Notes: generated by a model not told the origin, from the sequence alone. 64,000 nt of DNA from Bacillus solimangrovi (GCF_001742425.1 NZ_MJEH01000044.1:118199-182198), one strand, 5' to 3'. Shown: positions 16,897-27,157, numbered from the stretch's first letter. Numbers and translations are program-made.

Positions 16897-18327
16897 ATGA
16901 CACATCACTGGAAGGAAGTATTATCTGTTGATCGTTACATAGTGCAAAAGAACGGTTTACTACACGCATTCGATCAAAAGGTTATTACGATGTTATATCA
17001 GCCTTTGATTGGTGCTTTAGCAACAAGTTTATATATAACATTGTGGACAGAGGCTGAGAATCTCAGTAGTACAAATGATAGTTCTAGTCATCATCGCCTA
17101 ATGAGTATTATGCAATCAAATTTGTCATCTATTTATGAAGAACGTCTCAAATTAGAGGGGATTGGATTATTAAAGACATTTGTGAGAAAAGAGGATGACG
17201 ATGTACGAACGTTTCTTTATCAATTACAGCCACCGTTGACACCTTCCCAATTTTTCTATGATGGCATATTAAATGTATATCTTTATAACCGTGTTGGAAA
17301 GCAAGTGTTTCAACAATTAAAAAATCATTTTTCTATTCATCAAAGTGTACAAGCTGATTTTAATGAGGTAACACGAAGCTTTCATCAAACATTTACGACA
17401 ATATCACCATCTGAGCTTACGGCGAAGGGTGAAGAGATGCAAGATTACTTAAGAATTGAAGATGGGAAGACATTTGTTGGGCGTGAAAAAGTTAACTCCA
17501 TTGATATAGCAAAATCAACATTCGATTTTGATTTATTATATAGTGGCTTATCAGAATCAATTATTTCCAAAGAGAGCCTCTCAGATAAAGTGAAAGATGT
17601 TATCGTAAAGTTAGCTTTTGTCTATCAAATTGGTGCGATTGAGATGAAAAATCTCGTTCTACAAGCATTAAATCCGTCAACAGATGAAATAGAAATTGAA
17701 ACGCTACGCAAAGCTGCTCGCGATTGGTATCAATATGAACATCGCGGAGAAATGCCTGCCTTAAGTGAACGGAAGCAACCATTATTACTTCAAACTATGA
17801 ATGATAAAGAACCGGCAACACAGGAAGAACGTTTAGTTTCACATCTAGAAACAGTTTCACCATATGAAATGTTATTAGAGCTGTCTAATGGTGCAGAACC
17901 CTCTTCTCAAGATCTTCAAATTGTTGAAGAAGTTTTATTAAAACAAAAGTTAAATCCAGGTGTTATCAATGTCTTACTTCAGTATGTTATGTTAAGAAGC
18001 GATATGAAGTTATCAAAAACATATGTAATGAAGATTGCTTCACACTGGGCAAGGAAGAAGGTACAAACAGTTCCAGGGGCGATGCAAATTGCTAAAGAAG
18101 AGCATAAGAAATATCAGCAATGGGATGAGAAAAAGTCTCAACCTTCTGCTCGTAAAGTAATTCGAAGGGAAAAGTTACCTGATTGGTTCAAAAATGAAGA
18201 ACAAGATGTTAAAAAGGTAGAAACTGATCATAGTAAAGATGAAGAAAAGAATCAACCTTCGAATGGTAAGTGGAAGCAACTTGAAGAAGAGATAAAGAAA
18301 AAATATAAAAAAAGAAGTAACAATTAA
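16897..18327 (+). CDS. dnaB: Replication initiation and membrane attachment protein DnaB
   Basis: Firmicute DnaB, which with DnaD and DnaI recruits the replicative helicase at oriC; not the helicase itself. 476 residues. The N-terminal region RYIVQKNGLLHAFDQKVITMLYQPLIG is characteristic, a DnaB/DnaD-type DDBH2 domain lies around 310-400 (SPYEMLLELSNG to ASHWARKKV), and the C-terminus is strongly basic and acidic mixed. ATG at 16897 follows GGAAGGGGTGGGGG. dnaI follows after 57 bases, in the same unit. Confidence 0.93.
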   Translation: MTHHWKEVLSVDRYIVQKNGLLHAFDQKVITMLYQPLIGALATSLYITLWTEAENLSSTNDSSSHHRLMSIMQSNLSSIYEERLKLEGIGLLKTFVRKEDDDVRTFLYQLQPPLTPSQFFYDGILNVYLYNRVGKQVFQQLKNHFSIHQSVQADFNEVTRSFHQTFTTISPSELTAKGEEMQDYLRIEDGKTFVGREKVNSIDIAKSTFDFDLLYSGLSESIISKESLSDKVKDVIVKLAFVYQIGAIEMKNLVLQALNPSTDEIEIETLRKAARDWYQYEHRGEMPALSERKQPLLLQTMNDKEPATQEERLVSHLETVSPYEMLLELSNGAEPSSQDLQIVEEVLLKQKLNPGVINVLLQYVMLRSDMKLSKTYVMKIASHWARKKVQTVPGAMQIAKEEHKKYQQWDEKKSQPSARKVIRREKLPDWFKNEEQDVKKVETDHSKDEEKNQPSNGKWKQLEEEIKKKYKKRSNN

Positions 18328-18384
18328 CCCCAATTGATGAATGAAGTCTTATAGGACTATTAAATAAACATGAGGTGAGATAAG

Positions 18385-19323
18385 ATGGAACCTATCCAAC
18401 GTTCACTGCGCGGATTAAGACAACGTCCCGGTTTTAAAGAGCGGTATGAAACATTAAAACGTGAGGTTATGGAAGATCGAGATGTACAATCTTTCATCAC
18501 TGAGCATGAACAGCAGTTAAATCGTGACATGATCGAACGTTCTTTAGGTAAGTTGTATGAATTTACGGAGCAAAAAAAGAATTGTAATGATTGTCCCAAT
18601 GCTTCTGAATGTGTAAACATGTTAAAAGGTCATTGGCCAAAATTATTCTTAAATGGCGCACTTATTGATATACGGTATGAAACATGTGAGAAGCAACGGA
18701 ACGAAGAACAGCAACGTCGTCATAAAAATCTATTGAAAAGTATGTACATGTCAAAAGAAGTGTTACAATCATCAATTGCAGAATTCAATATTGATGAGGA
18801 TGATAATAGGGCTGAGGCGCTTACGGCTGCTGACCGATTTGTTCAAACATATCAGAAAGGGCATTTCCAAAAAGGATTGTATTTATATGGGAAGTTTGGT
18901 GTAGGAAAGACATATCTTCTTGGAGCAATTGCTAATGAGTTAGCTGATCGTGGAGTAGGTACTCTCATTGTGTATACACCAGAATTTTTGCGTGAATTAA
19001 AAAGCTCGCTTCAGGATGGAAGCTTGAACGAAAAGATAGAGACAGTTAAGACAGCAGAAATTTTAATGTTAGATGATATTGGGGCAGAGGCTGTTTCAAG
19101 CTGGGTACGAGATGAAATACTTGGTACGATCCTTCAGTATCGAATGATGGAGGGACTTCCTACATTTTTCACATCGAATTATAATTATGATGATTTGGAG
19201 CACCACCTATCCTATACACAACGTGGAGAAGAAGAAAAATTGAAAGCGGCACGTATCATGGAACGTATTCAATATTTAACAAGGCCAATAGCTATTACAG
19301 GTAAAAATTACCGTAAAATGTAA
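18385..19323 (+). CDS. dnaI: Primosomal helicase loader DnaI
   Basis: AAA+ ATPase that loads the replicative helicase. 312 residues. The N-terminal domain has a zinc-binding cluster (CNDCPNASEC, residues about 72-81, and the later ETCEKQ). The C-terminal ATPase has Walker A GKFGVGKTY near residues 169-177, Walker B ILMLDDIGAE, and sensor-type FTSNYNYDDL. ATG at 18385 follows GAGGTGA. Directly after dnaB, with a terminator behind. Confidence 0.95.
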   Translation: MEPIQRSLRGLRQRPGFKERYETLKREVMEDRDVQSFITEHEQQLNRDMIERSLGKLYEFTEQKKNCNDCPNASECVNMLKGHWPKLFLNGALIDIRYETCEKQRNEEQQRRHKNLLKSMYMSKEVLQSSIAEFNIDEDDNRAEALTAADRFVQTYQKGHFQKGLYLYGKFGVGKTYLLGAIANELADRGVGTLIVYTPEFLRELKSSLQDGSLNEKIETVKTAEILMLDDIGAEAVSSWVRDEILGTILQYRMMEGLPTFFTSNYNYDDLEHHLSYTQRGEEEKLKAARIMERIQYLTRPIAITGKNYRKM

Positions 19324-19370
19324 TTGTAACAAGGTCGAATGGTTCTAAAATATAAAAGCTTATTAAAGAA

Positions 19371-19410
19371 AAATGTTGATCTCACTAAGAGCATCGGCAT
19401 TTTTTTTTAT
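19371..19410 (+). terminator. Terminator after dnaI
   Basis: AAATGTTGAT (19371-19380) pairs with ATCGGCATTT (19393-19402, two G-U pairs), followed by a long T run. Confidence 0.8.
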
Positions 19411-19476
19411 TGTCCCCATATAAATATAAGGAGGAAGGTGAAACAGTTTTCGTTTGGTATAGGAGGGGGGCACATT

Positions 19477-20343
19477 GTGGTTTTAATACGGTTTCGAAAT
19501 ACGGAAGATGCACAAAGGCTATATGCGTTATTGGTTTGCCAAAAAGCACCCGTATGTGAAGTAGAATTAACAGAATCACCAGAAACAATGATACGCATTG
19601 AATGCTCATCACATCATAATATGCGATGTATACATACATGGTTTATACCTACTTTGACTTCTTTTATTTTGTCACATATTGAAAATCGTTGGATGAGAGA
19701 GATGATCCGAGAATTGTTTTATTTCACTTATGTTGAGGAGCAAGAGCAAATCTTATCTATTGCTAACTTAATTTTAGATGGACGAAGAGAAGATAATTTT
19801 TACAAACAGCTCCTTACACAGATGAAGCAGAGAGTTCAAGTAATTGAGGATTCATTAAAAAATTTTATTACTCCCCACATCTCTTTCTCATTTGAGTCAT
19901 TTTTACATTTTCGTTTAAAAGAATATCGTGATTTACTTCTTACGACAGTAGAAATGGCAATCGATGAGTATAAGTTAGAACAGGAATATCAAACTTTTGT
20001 AGAGCAACTAAGGCATTATGTAGCTAGCACACCCCCTTTGTTCAACGAGTTACATGTTATAGAAGGTGAAGGTTATGAAGTTTTTCTATCTTCGATGGAA
20101 AGGGTAGATGATGATATTCTTCGTGTGGTGATTAATGAAGGGATGTGGGATATACAAGGGTTTGACGCAGGTTCATCAATTTTAGCACCGATCGTATCAG
20201 TTGCTCCGCAGATACTTCATTATTATACAAATAATGAAGAAAGTGGCGTAGTTCAAACATTGACTAACGTATTCCAAGAAAAAATTCGAATCTATCCTAA
20301 AGTGAAATGGGATATGAAAAAAGAATCACAAATACAATCTTGA
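19477..20343 (+). CDS. ytxC: Sporulation protein YtxC family
   Basis: 288 residues from the GTG at 19477, which follows AGGAGGGGG at 19461-19469; this is close to the B. subtilis YtxC length. The frame stays open upstream to 19339, but that extension crosses the dnaI terminator and has no ribosome-binding site. No enzyme motif is visible; the protein is largely helical (residues 60-190 rich in Glu, Lys, Leu). The YtxC family is conserved in spore formers and its biochemical role is unknown to me. The thrS promoter overlaps its stop codon. Confidence 0.85.
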   Translation: MVLIRFRNTEDAQRLYALLVCQKAPVCEVELTESPETMIRIECSSHHNMRCIHTWFIPTLTSFILSHIENRWMREMIRELFYFTYVEEQEQILSIANLILDGRREDNFYKQLLTQMKQRVQVIEDSLKNFITPHISFSFESFLHFRLKEYRDLLLTTVEMAIDEYKLEQEYQTFVEQLRHYVASTPPLFNELHVIEGEGYEVFLSSMERVDDDILRVVINEGMWDIQGFDAGSSILAPIVSVAPQILHYYTNNEESGVVQTLTNVFQEKIRIYPKVKWDMKKESQIQS

Positions 20344-20368
20344 TTTTGTCGAGAAAAATGCCTATAAT
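20340..20368 (+). promoter_or_regulatory. Promoter of the thrS T-box transcript
   Basis: TTGATT at 20340-20345, 17 bases, TATAAT at 20363-20368. The -35 box overlaps the ytxC stop codon (20341-20343). Confidence 0.75.
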
Positions 20369-20374
20369 ATCCTA

Positions 20375-20630
20375 CATATATAAATTATTAAAAAGTAATG
20401 ATGAGGATTAGAGTTATTTCTACGATTTACAGAGAGAGAAGCCTTGGCTGGGAGCTTCTTAATACGAGAAATGGACTTACTACCTCTGAACTTCAGCGGG
20501 GTTAATCTGCTGACGGTGACCATAACCGTTATCTTTAACGAAGCTATACAGGTTAGCTGTCTGTATAGAAATTTAGGGTGGAACCACGGGTATAAACACT
20601 CGTCCCTTTTCAGGGACGGGTGTTTTTTAT
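20375..20630 (+). ncRNA. T-box riboswitch upstream of thrS
   Basis: Senses uncharged tRNA-Thr and releases transcription of thrS. Seen: the T-box core AGGGTGGAACCACG at 20575-20588, and an intrinsic terminator pairing 20595-20607 with 20612-20624 around TTTC, followed by a T run. The T-box bulge TGGA would pair with a tRNA ending UCCA. Thr codons ACT (20479-20481) and ACC (20482-20484) lie in the expected specifier area; which one is read I cannot fix by eye. The remaining 20631-20777 stretch before thrS shows nothing more that I recognise. Confidence 0.92.
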
Positions 20631-20777
20631 ATTTATAAGTAGTTTGTTCGAATAGAGGAGTAACATCGAAAGTGAACTGTTCTCACTAACAGTATTTCTA
20701 ATGATGAAAGCATATTTTGTGCCCAACTCCGTCATTATTGAACATACGCTATTTACATTAAAGAAGGAGTGAAAGAC

Positions 20778-22715
20778 ATGTCAGAATTAATCAAAATTAC
20801 GTTCCCAGATGGCGCTGTGAAGGAGTTTCCTAAGGGCACGACAACTGAAGATATTGCGGCTAGTATTAGTCCTGGTTTGAAGAAGAAATCATTTGCAGGA
20901 AAATTAAACGACCAGTTAATTGACCTACGTCGTCCAATTGAAGCTGACGGTGAAGTAGAAATTGTGACTGAAGGATCAACTGAAGCACTTGAAATCCTGC
21001 GCCACAGCTCAGCTCACTTAATGGCACAAGCAATTAAACGTTTGTACAAAGATGTTAAGCTTGGTGTCGGTCCAGTTATTGAGAATGGATTCTATTATGA
21101 TATTGATACGCCAGAACATATATCTGTTGAGGACCTTCCAAAAATCGAAAAAGAAATGCAAAGAATTGTCGATGAGAATTTAGAGATTGTTCGTAAGGAA
21201 GTAAGTCGCAATGACGCTAAACATTTGTTTGAAGAAATTAATGATGAATTAAAGCTTGAACTTATTGAGGCTATCCCTGCTGATGAGCAAGTTACAATTT
21301 ATGAACAAGGTGAGTTCTTTGATCTTTGTCGTGGTGTACACGTTCCGCAAACGAGTAAAATCAAAGTGTTTAAACTAATGAGTGTAGCAGGTGCTTATTG
21401 GCGTGGAAATAGTGATAATAAGATGTTGCAGCGTATTTATGGTACTGCCTTCTTCAAGAAGAGTGAATTAAATGAACACTTGAGATTATTAGAAGAAGCG
21501 AAGGAACGTGATCATCGTAAGCTTGGAAAAGAGCTAGAACTATTCACAATTTCTCAAAAGGTTGGACAAGGTTTGCCGATGTGGCTGCCAAAGGGTGCAA
21601 CAATTCGCCGTTTAATTGAGCGATATATTGTTGATAAAGAAGAACGTCTTGGCTATAACCATGTGTATACACCAGTAATGGGTAGTGTTGAGTTGTATAA
21701 AACGAGTGGGCATTGGGAGCATTACCAAGATGATATGTTTCCACCAATGGAGATGGATAATGAGGACCTAGTTCTTCGCCCGATGAACTGTCCACATCAT
21801 ATGATGATTTATAAACATAGCTTGCATAGTTATCGTGAATTGCCAATTCGAATTGCAGAACTTGGGTTAATGCATCGTTATGAAATGTCTGGTGCTCTTT
21901 CAGGTTTACAACGTGTTAGAGGAATGACATTAAATGATGCACATATCTTCGTTCGACCAGACCAAATACAAGATGAATTTGTACGTGTTGTTAATCTTAT
22001 TCAAGAAGTATACAAGGACTTCAGCTTAGATGAATATTATTTCCGTCTTTCTTATCGTGATCCTGAGGATAAAGAAAAATATTTTGATGATGATGAAATG
22101 TGGAATAAGGCGCAAGACATGCTTAAAGGTGCAATGGATGAGCTTGAGCTAGATTATGTGGAGGCAGAAGGTGAAGCGGCATTTTACGGTCCTAAGTTGG
22201 ATGTAATGGTTCGTACAGCACTTGGTAAGGATGAAACATTATCAACTGTACAACTGGATTTCTTATTACCAGAGCGATTTGACCTTACGTATAAAGGTGA
22301 AGATGGAAAAGATCATCGTCCAGTCGTTATTCACCGTGGTGTTGTTTCAACGATGGAGCGTTTTGTTGCCTTCTTAATTGAAGAGTACAAAGGGGTATTC
22401 CCAACATGGCTTGCTCCTGTTCAAGCAAAAGTTATCCCTGTATCAGCTGATGTTCATCTTGACTATGCTAGAAAAGTACAAGAACAGCTTCAGCGTGAAG
22501 GGTTCCGTGTAGAAGTTGATGAACGTGATGAGAAGATTGGTTACAAAATTCGTGAAGCTCAAATGCAAAAGATTCCTTATCAATTAGTAGTCGGTGATAA
22601 TGAAATTTCTGATGAAGCAGTTAACGTTCGTAAATATGGAGAGAAACAATCTGAAACAAAACCATTCAGTGAGTTTTTAGGTCAGTTAAAGGATATTGTT
22701 AATAATTATCAATAA
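20778..22715 (+). CDS. thrS: Threonyl-tRNA synthetase
   Basis: Charges tRNA-Thr. 645 residues. Order: N-terminal TGS domain ([16 protein letters not shown]), editing domain with [10 protein letters not shown], class II catalytic core with [13 protein letters not shown] (zinc-binding Cys) and motif 2 [18 protein letters not shown], motif 3 region [23 protein letters not shown]-terminal anticodon-binding domain ([13 protein letters not shown]). ATG at 20778 follows AAGGAG; the in-frame GTG at 20769 overlaps that site. Controlled by the T-box leader. Confidence 0.97.
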   Translation: MSELIKITFPDGAVKEFPKGTTTEDIAASISPGLKKKSFAGKLNDQLIDLRRPIEADGEVEIVTEGSTEALEILRHSSAHLMAQAIKRLYKDVKLGVGPVIENGFYYDIDTPEHISVEDLPKIEKEMQRIVDENLEIVRKEVSRNDAKHLFEEINDELKLELIEAIPADEQVTIYEQGEFFDLCRGVHVPQTSKIKVFKLMSVAGAYWRGNSDNKMLQRIYGTAFFKKSELNEHLRLLEEAKERDHRKLGKELELFTISQKVGQGLPMWLPKGATIRRLIERYIVDKEERLGYNHVYTPVMGSVELYKTSGHWEHYQDDMFPPMEMDNEDLVLRPMNCPHHMMIYKHSLHSYRELPIRIAELGLMHRYEMSGALSGLQRVRGMTLNDAHIFVRPDQIQDEFVRVVNLIQEVYKDFSLDEYYFRLSYRDPEDKEKYFDDDEMWNKAQDMLKGAMDELELDYVEAEGEAAFYGPKLDVMVRTALGKDETLSTVQLDFLLPERFDLTYKGEDGKDHRPVVIHRGVVSTMERFVAFLIEEYKGVFPTWLAPVQAKVIPVSADVHLDYARKVQEQLQREGFRVEVDERDEKIGYKIREAQMQKIPYQLVVGDNEISDEAVNVRKYGEKQSETKPFSEFLGQLKDIVNNYQ

Positions 22716-22718
22716 ATA

Positions 22719-22758
22719 AAATAACTCGTGAGGTAGCATCCTCGCGAGTTATTTTTAT
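22719..22758 (+). terminator. Terminator after thrS
   Basis: Fifteen-base stem (22719-22733 with 22740-22754, one G-U pair), 6-base loop, T-rich tail. Confidence 0.9.
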
Positions 22759-22910
22759 AGTGTAGAGTGATGAGGTTGTTAAACTATTGGGATGAAAATA
22801 GGTATTTTCTTAGTTGAACAATAAGACTAAATGTTTTCTTTTAAAAAAATTATTGCAAAGCAGGTTTTTTTCATGTATCATAAAAAACGTTGTGAAGGAA
22901 TCATGCTTTC

Positions 22911-22939
22911 TTGACAGATGAAATATCGTATGCTATACT
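22911..22939 (+). promoter_or_regulatory. Promoter of infC-rpmI-rplT
   Basis: TTGACA at 22911-22916, 17 bases, TATACT at 22934-22939, with an extended TG at 22931-22932. Near-consensus, as expected for a translation operon. Confidence 0.85.
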
Positions 22940-22945
22940 TTCCGA

Positions 22946-23103
22946 GGTAATTAAATACAATCGTTTGATGAAAGAAGAGGCACCCGCTTCTCACCTGATT
23001 GACGCACATATGCTGTTGGTAGGTTGACTACAGATGAACTTTAGCAAATGGAAATTTTGTTAAAGCGTAGTGTGGGTGCAAAATGTACCGACGCTTTTTT
23101 TGA
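22946..23103 (+). ncRNA. L20-type leader of infC-rpmI-rplT
   Basis: Long 5' leader between a strong promoter and infC, ending in an intrinsic terminator: AAAGCGT (23062-23068) pairs with ACGCTTT (23091-23097), enclosing a second stem GGTGCA/TGTACC, followed by a T run. In B. subtilis ribosomal protein L20 binds the matching leader and promotes termination. The call rests on position and terminator; I did not model the L20-binding fold. Confidence 0.8.
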
Positions 23104-23265
23104 TTTAACAATTAAAAAAGTGTGTAACTAGATTATCTGAAAGAACTTTACTATTCAGTATTCGTTTAGTGCTGTATATTCTTCTAAACAGACGCATGCA
23201 ACAAAATTTATGTATGATACTTATACTGTTATTGCAGTGTGAATAAACCTTGGAGGTGGCTAGTT

Positions 23266-23787
23266 ATTAGTAAAGACATGATTTTGAATGAGTCGATTCG
23301 CGCTCGCGAAGTACGTCTCATTGGTGCTAATGGGGATCAAATTGGAGTTAAATCTCGCAATGAAGCATTAGAAATGGCACAAAACGCAAACCTTGATTTA
23401 GTAATGGTTGCGCCGACTGCTAAACCGCCGGTATGCCGTATCATGGATTACGGTAAATATCGTTATGAGCAACAAAAGAAAGATAAAGAAGCTCGTAAAA
23501 ACCAGAAGATTATTAATATCAAAGAAGTACGCTTAAGCCCTGGTATTGAGGAGCATGACTTTAATACAAAGCTTCGTAATGCACGCAAATTTTTGACAAA
23601 AGGTGATAAAGTGAAAGTGAGCATTCGCTTCCGCGGTCGTGCGATTACACATAAAGACCTTGGTCAAAAAGTATTAGAGCGCTTTGCTAAAGAGTGTGAA
23701 GATATTAGCACAATCGAAACAAGGCCAAAAATGGAAGGTCGTAGCATGTTCTTAATGCTTGCACCTACAACAGAAAAAGACAAGTAA
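23266..23787 (+). CDS. infC: Translation initiation factor IF-3 (ATT start)
   Basis: Binds the 30S subunit and proofreads start-codon selection. 173 residues from an ATT at 23266 ([20 protein letters not shown]), seven bases after GGAGGTG at 23252-23258. The next ATG (23278) is too far from that site, and the upstream in-frame GTG (23239) lies before it. An AUU start is known for infC in E. coli and Geobacillus, where IF-3 represses its own unusual start. The conserved [20 protein letters not shown] and C-terminal domain with [10 protein letters not shown] are present. First gene of infC-rpmI-rplT. Confidence 0.95.
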   Translation: MSKDMILNESIRAREVRLIGANGDQIGVKSRNEALEMAQNANLDLVMVAPTAKPPVCRIMDYGKYRYEQQKKDKEARKNQKIINIKEVRLSPGIEEHDFNTKLRNARKFLTKGDKVKVSIRFRGRAITHKDLGQKVLERFAKECEDISTIETRPKMEGRSMFLMLAPTTEKDK

Positions 23788-23833
23788 TTAATCTTACTTG
23801 TCAGTCTTAGATAATGACAAGGAGGAAACCAAT

Positions 23834-24034
23834 ATGCCAAAAATGAAGACGCACAAAGGTTCACAAAAACGTTTCAAAAAAACAGGTTCTGGTAAACTTA
23901 AACGTTCACATGCTTACACAAGCCACTTGTTCGCGAACAAGTCTCAAAAGCAAAAGCGTAAACTACGCAAAGCTGGTCTTGTAAGTTCTGGTGATTACAA
24001 ACGCATTCGTGAAATGCTTACTAACATGAAGTAA
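23834..24034 (+). CDS. rpmI: 50S ribosomal protein L35
   Basis: 66 residues, strongly basic, starting [20 protein letters not shown] after Met, the standard L35 N-terminus. ATG at 23834 follows AAGGAGG; the frame is open further upstream but without a ribosome-binding site. 46 bases after infC, 39 before rplT. Confidence 0.97.
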   Translation: MPKMKTHKGSQKRFKKTGSGKLKRSHAYTSHLFANKSQKQKRKLRKAGLVSSGDYKRIREMLTNMK

Positions 24035-24073
24035 TTAATGAATTTGGATCGAAAGATATAGGAGGGAATTTCT

Positions 24074-24430
24074 ATGCCACGAGTAAAAGGTGGAACAGTT
24101 ACGCGTCGTCGTCGTAAACGCGTATTAAAGTTAGCTAAAGGTTATTATGGTTCAAAACATGCTCTATTTAAAACTGCTAAGCAGCAGGTAATGAAGTCAT
24201 TAATGTATGCTTATCGTGATCGTCGCCAAAAGAAGCGCGACTTCCGTAAGCTTTGGATTGCTCGTATTAACGCAGCAGCACGTATCAATGGTCTTTCTTA
24301 CAGCCGTCTAATGTTCGGTCTTAAGCAAGCTGGTATCGATATCAATCGTAAAATGCTTGCTGACCTAGCTATTAATGACGAAAAAGCATTCGCTGAATTA
24401 GCTGAAACAGCTAAGAAAAATCTTAAGTAA
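24074..24430 (+). CDS. rplT: 50S ribosomal protein L20
   Basis: 118 residues, basic, beginning [25 protein letters not shown] after the start Met, as in all L20 proteins; needed early in 50S assembly and the likely autoregulator of the operon through the leader upstream of infC. ATG at 24074 after AGGAGGGA. A strong terminator follows. Confidence 0.97.
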   Translation: MPRVKGGTVTRRRRKRVLKLAKGYYGSKHALFKTAKQQVMKSLMYAYRDRRQKKRDFRKLWIARINAAARINGLSYSRLMFGLKQAGIDINRKMLADLAINDEKAFAELAETAKKNLK

Positions 24431-24436
24431 TAATAG

Positions 24437-24475
24437 AAAAGGTCATCTCGATTAGTCGAGATGACCTTTTTATTA
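24437..24475 (+). terminator. Terminator after rplT
   Basis: Fifteen-base perfect stem (24437-24451 with 24456-24470), loop TTAG, then T-rich sequence. Confidence 0.93.
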
Positions 24476-24502
24476 TATTATTGGTGAGAAGGATGTGAGA
24501 AC

Positions 24503-24796
24503 ATGGTGATTTACGTTTTTTTAGGTATTATTATCGCTATTAACTTTTACGCATATTTAATGGTGTATCTTGATAAGCAATATGCTAAACAAGCAAAGAG
24601 GAGAATTCCAGAAAAGAAGATCTGGCGCTTATCTCTCTTCGGTGGTGCGATGGGATCTTATGTTGCAATGAAAAAACATCGTCATAAAACGAAACATCAA
24701 TCATTTATGATTGGTATGCCAATTATCATAGTATTTCATATTCTAATTGTAAGTGTATTAATTTATTATGATATTTTCAATGTTTACAACTATTAA
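24503..24796 (+). CDS. ysdA: DUF1294 membrane protein, YsdA-like
   Basis: 97 residues with a hydrophobic N-terminal helix (about 3-23), a short basic region YLDKQYAKQAKRRIPEK, the family signature LFGGAMGSYVAMKKHRHKT, and a C-terminal hydrophobic helix (about 70-92). This is the DUF1294 pattern, and its place right after rplT is that of B. subtilis ysdA. The function is unknown. ATG at 24503 after AAGGATGTGAG; alone between the rplT terminator and the convergent ysdB. Confidence 0.85.
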   Translation: MVIYVFLGIIIAINFYAYLMVYLDKQYAKQAKRRIPEKKIWRLSLFGGAMGSYVAMKKHRHKTKHQSFMIGMPIIIVFHILIVSVLIYYDIFNVYNY

Positions 24797-24834
24797 TATA
24801 TTTTGACTGATAGTGTGTCATGAAGATATATTTA

Positions 24835-25224
24835 TTAATGGTGAGTCTTCAATAGGTCTTTGATTGGACTTTGCCATTCAATAACAGCATTTGGGTATCT
24901 AGTAAGTAGCTCCTTTTCAAGATAATAGAAGTCATCACGATTTAATCCGTAAAGTTTTTCGAGCGAATGGGCCCAAACAGTAATTGAAACGACTTCAAAA
25001 GCTTGATCTGTAGTACCGAGATATTTTTCACCCTCAAATAGAGCACCCTTATAAGTAATAAATAGATTCTTGCGTACGTTATTTACATCATCAAGCAAAT
25101 AGTAGTGCGCTTTTTCATAAGCAGATTCAAGTTTCCTTTTTGGATTAAGTAAGTATTTACTTAGTGAGTATAGTAGTACAAGGACTGCGATGATAATAAA
25201 AAAGCGAAAGAGAATGACAAACAT
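24835..25224 (-). CDS. ysdB: Sigma-W pathway protein YsdB
   Basis: 129 residues: an N-terminal membrane segment (about 5-24) and a soluble part. In B. subtilis YsdB is a member of the sigma-W envelope-stress regulon; its mechanism is not established to my knowledge. I chose the ATG at 25224 behind GCAGGTG; an in-frame TTG lies seven codons upstream without a site. A clean sigma-W promoter lies upstream on the same strand. Transcribed against ysdA and away from the dUTPase gene. Confidence 0.85.
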   Translation of the reverse strand: MFVILFRFFIIIAVLVLLYSLSKYLLNPKRKLESAYEKAHYYLLDDVNNVRKNLFITYKGALFEGEKYLGTTDQAFEVVSITVWAHSLEKLYGLNRDDFYYLEKELLTRYPNAVIEWQSPIKDLLKTHH

Positions 25225-25273
25225 TGTCTTCACCTGCCTATTCAAATAAATACACGGTTACATTACTTGTTTA

Positions 25274-25299
25274 TACGTATAACAAAAGAAAAAGTTTCA
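25274..25299 (-). promoter_or_regulatory. Sigma-W promoter of ysdB
   Basis: On the minus strand: TGAAAC at 25299-25294, 16 bases, CGTA at 25277-25274. An exact match to the B. subtilis sigma-W consensus, about 50 bases upstream of the ysdB start. Confidence 0.8.
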
Positions 25300-25323
25300 A
25301 AAAATAGGAGGATTTTTGTAATT

Positions 25324-25809
25324 ATGTTGGAGAAATTATATTCTATGCAAAGAGAGTTAGATAAACGGATAAAGGGTGAACATAGCTTACAAGGTAAGTT
25401 ATTATTCGATAAAAAGATCCTTGCCTTACTTGTTGAAATAGGAGAATTAGCTAATGAAACAAGATGTTTTAAGTTTTGGAGTACGAAACCAGCATCTTCT
25501 GATGATATGATACTTGAGGAATTTGTGGATGGTGTACATTTTATCTTGTCTCTCGGAATAGAATTGGGATTAGAAGAGGAAATTGAAATTAATGAAAGCT
25601 TTAATGATATATCATTAGTTGATCAGTTCAATAATATTTATGCACATGTGGATACTTTCCGAAATGAAAAAAGTGATGAGAGTTATCAACAGCTAATGAC
25701 CTCATATTTCAGTTTAGGGAGCTCTTTAGGTTTTACATTTGAACAAATTGAGTCAGCTTATCATGCTAAGAATGAAGTGAATCATGAACGTCAGGATCGT
25801 GGTTATTAA
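25324..25809 (+). CDS. dUTP diphosphatase, all-alpha dimeric type
   Basis: 161 residues. Metal-binding acidic motifs of the dimeric all-alpha NTP pyrophosphohydrolases are visible: VEIGELANETRCFKFWS at about residues 38-54 and EEFVDGVHFILSLG at about 63-76. Members hydrolyse dUTP to dUMP, keeping uracil out of DNA. ATG at 25324 follows AGGAGG with a rather long 12-base spacing; no better in-frame start exists. Lies between divergent ysdB and ysdC. Confidence 0.87.
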   Translation: MLEKLYSMQRELDKRIKGEHSLQGKLLFDKKILALLVEIGELANETRCFKFWSTKPASSDDMILEEFVDGVHFILSLGIELGLEEEIEINESFNDISLVDQFNNIYAHVDTFRNEKSDESYQQLMTSYFSLGSSLGFTFEQIESAYHAKNEVNHERQDRGY

Positions 25810-25910
25810 GTAAGAGAATTATATGTGCAAGTTTTGAGAACAATTATGGAAAAGGGTATACTAGTGTAGGTTCATATTACAATTGAAATTGAAGGAGGAA
25901 CAGGATACAT

Positions 25911-26996
25911 ATGACAAAGTTAGATGAAACATTAACAATGTTAAAAGACTTAACAGATGCTAAAGGGATTCCAGGCCATGAACGTGAAGCTAGAGATGTA
26001 ATGAGAAAATACATTGCACCTTATGCAGATGAAGTAATGCATGATAACTTAGGTAGCTTAATTGCTAAGAAGACAGGTCAAGAAGGTGGCCCTAAAATTA
26101 TGGTCGCTGGTCACTTAGATGAAGTCGGCTTCATGGTTTCGAAAATATCAGATAAAGGGTTTTTGAGTTTCCAAACAGTTGGTGGCTGGTGGTCACAAGT
26201 CATGCTAGCTCAACGTGTCACAATAATGACGAAAAAAGGTAATATTACTGGTATTATCGGTTCTAAACCACCACATATTCTACCTCCAGAAGCTCGAAAA
26301 AAACCAGTAGACATCAAAGATATGTTCATTGATATTGGTGCTTCAAGTAAAGAAGAAGCAATGGAATGGGGCGTAACACCTGGTGATTCAGTTGTGCCAT
26401 ATTTTGAATTTACTGTTATGAATAATGAAAAGATGTTACTAGCTAAGGCTTGGGACAATCGCATCGGCTGCGCAATCGCCATTGAAGTATTGAAACAGTT
26501 ACAGGGTGTTGAGCATCCAAACGTTGTATACGGTGTAGGAACTGTTCAAGAAGAAGTAGGTTTACGTGGTGCTAAGACTGCAACGAATTTTATTAAACCT
26601 GATATCGGTTTTGCAGTAGACGTTGGTATCGCTGGTGATACACCAGGAATTACTGATAAAGAAGCAAATAGTAAGATGGGAGAAGGTCCACAAATCATTC
26701 TTTATGATGCGTCAATGGTATCTCATAAAGGATTGCGTGATTTTGTTGTTGAAACAGCTGAAGAAAATGAGATTCCATATCAATTTGATGCAATGGCAGG
26801 CGGTGGAACTGACTCTGGTTCAATCCATCTAACAGCCAATGGAGTACCAGCACTTTCAATTACTGTAGCTACACGTTATATTCACTCACATGCAGCAATG
26901 CTTCATCGTGATGATTTTGAAAATGCAGTAAAACTAATTGTTGAAGTTATTAAGCGATTAGACGCTGCGAAAGTAAAAGATATAATTATTGGATAA
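25911..26996 (+). CDS. ysdC: M42-family glutamyl aminopeptidase YsdC
   Basis: 361 residues, cobalt- or zinc-dependent aminopeptidase of the M42 family, cytosolic tetrahedral assemblies in characterised members. Seen: metal ligand His with Asp in [18 protein letters not shown] (bridging Asp), catalytic and metal Glu pair in [10 protein letters not shown], Asp in AVDVGIAGD, and the last His in [13 protein letters not shown] at 25911 after GAAGGAGG. Single gene closed by a terminator. Confidence 0.93.
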   Translation: MTKLDETLTMLKDLTDAKGIPGHEREARDVMRKYIAPYADEVMHDNLGSLIAKKTGQEGGPKIMVAGHLDEVGFMVSKISDKGFLSFQTVGGWWSQVMLAQRVTIMTKKGNITGIIGSKPPHILPPEARKKPVDIKDMFIDIGASSKEEAMEWGVTPGDSVVPYFEFTVMNNEKMLLAKAWDNRIGCAIAIEVLKQLQGVEHPNVVYGVGTVQEEVGLRGAKTATNFIKPDIGFAVDVGIAGDTPGITDKEANSKMGEGPQIILYDASMVSHKGLRDFVVETAEENEIPYQFDAMAGGGTDSGSIHLTANGVPALSITVATRYIHSHAAMLHRDDFENAVKLIVEVIKRLDAAKVKDIIIG

Positions 26997-27000
26997 CAAT

Positions 27001-27038
27001 AATCCCGCAGTAGCTTTCATACTGCGGGATTTCCATTT
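27001..27038 (+). terminator. Terminator after ysdC
   Basis: Twelve-base perfect stem AATCCCGCAGTA (27001-27012) with 27020-27031, followed by a T-rich tail. Confidence 0.85.
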
Positions 27039-27157
27039 ATTTTAGATTACGTGTAACAATACTAAGTTTGATTATCAATTTAAACATAATGATAAAGTCG
27101 AAACGATGATCTGTTAAAAAAACTGTAGAGAATAGCCTTTTATGTGTAAGGTACACA

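Noticed and set aside
20444..20638. 64-residue open frame upstream of thrS
   Set aside because: Lies wholly inside the T-box leader RNA.
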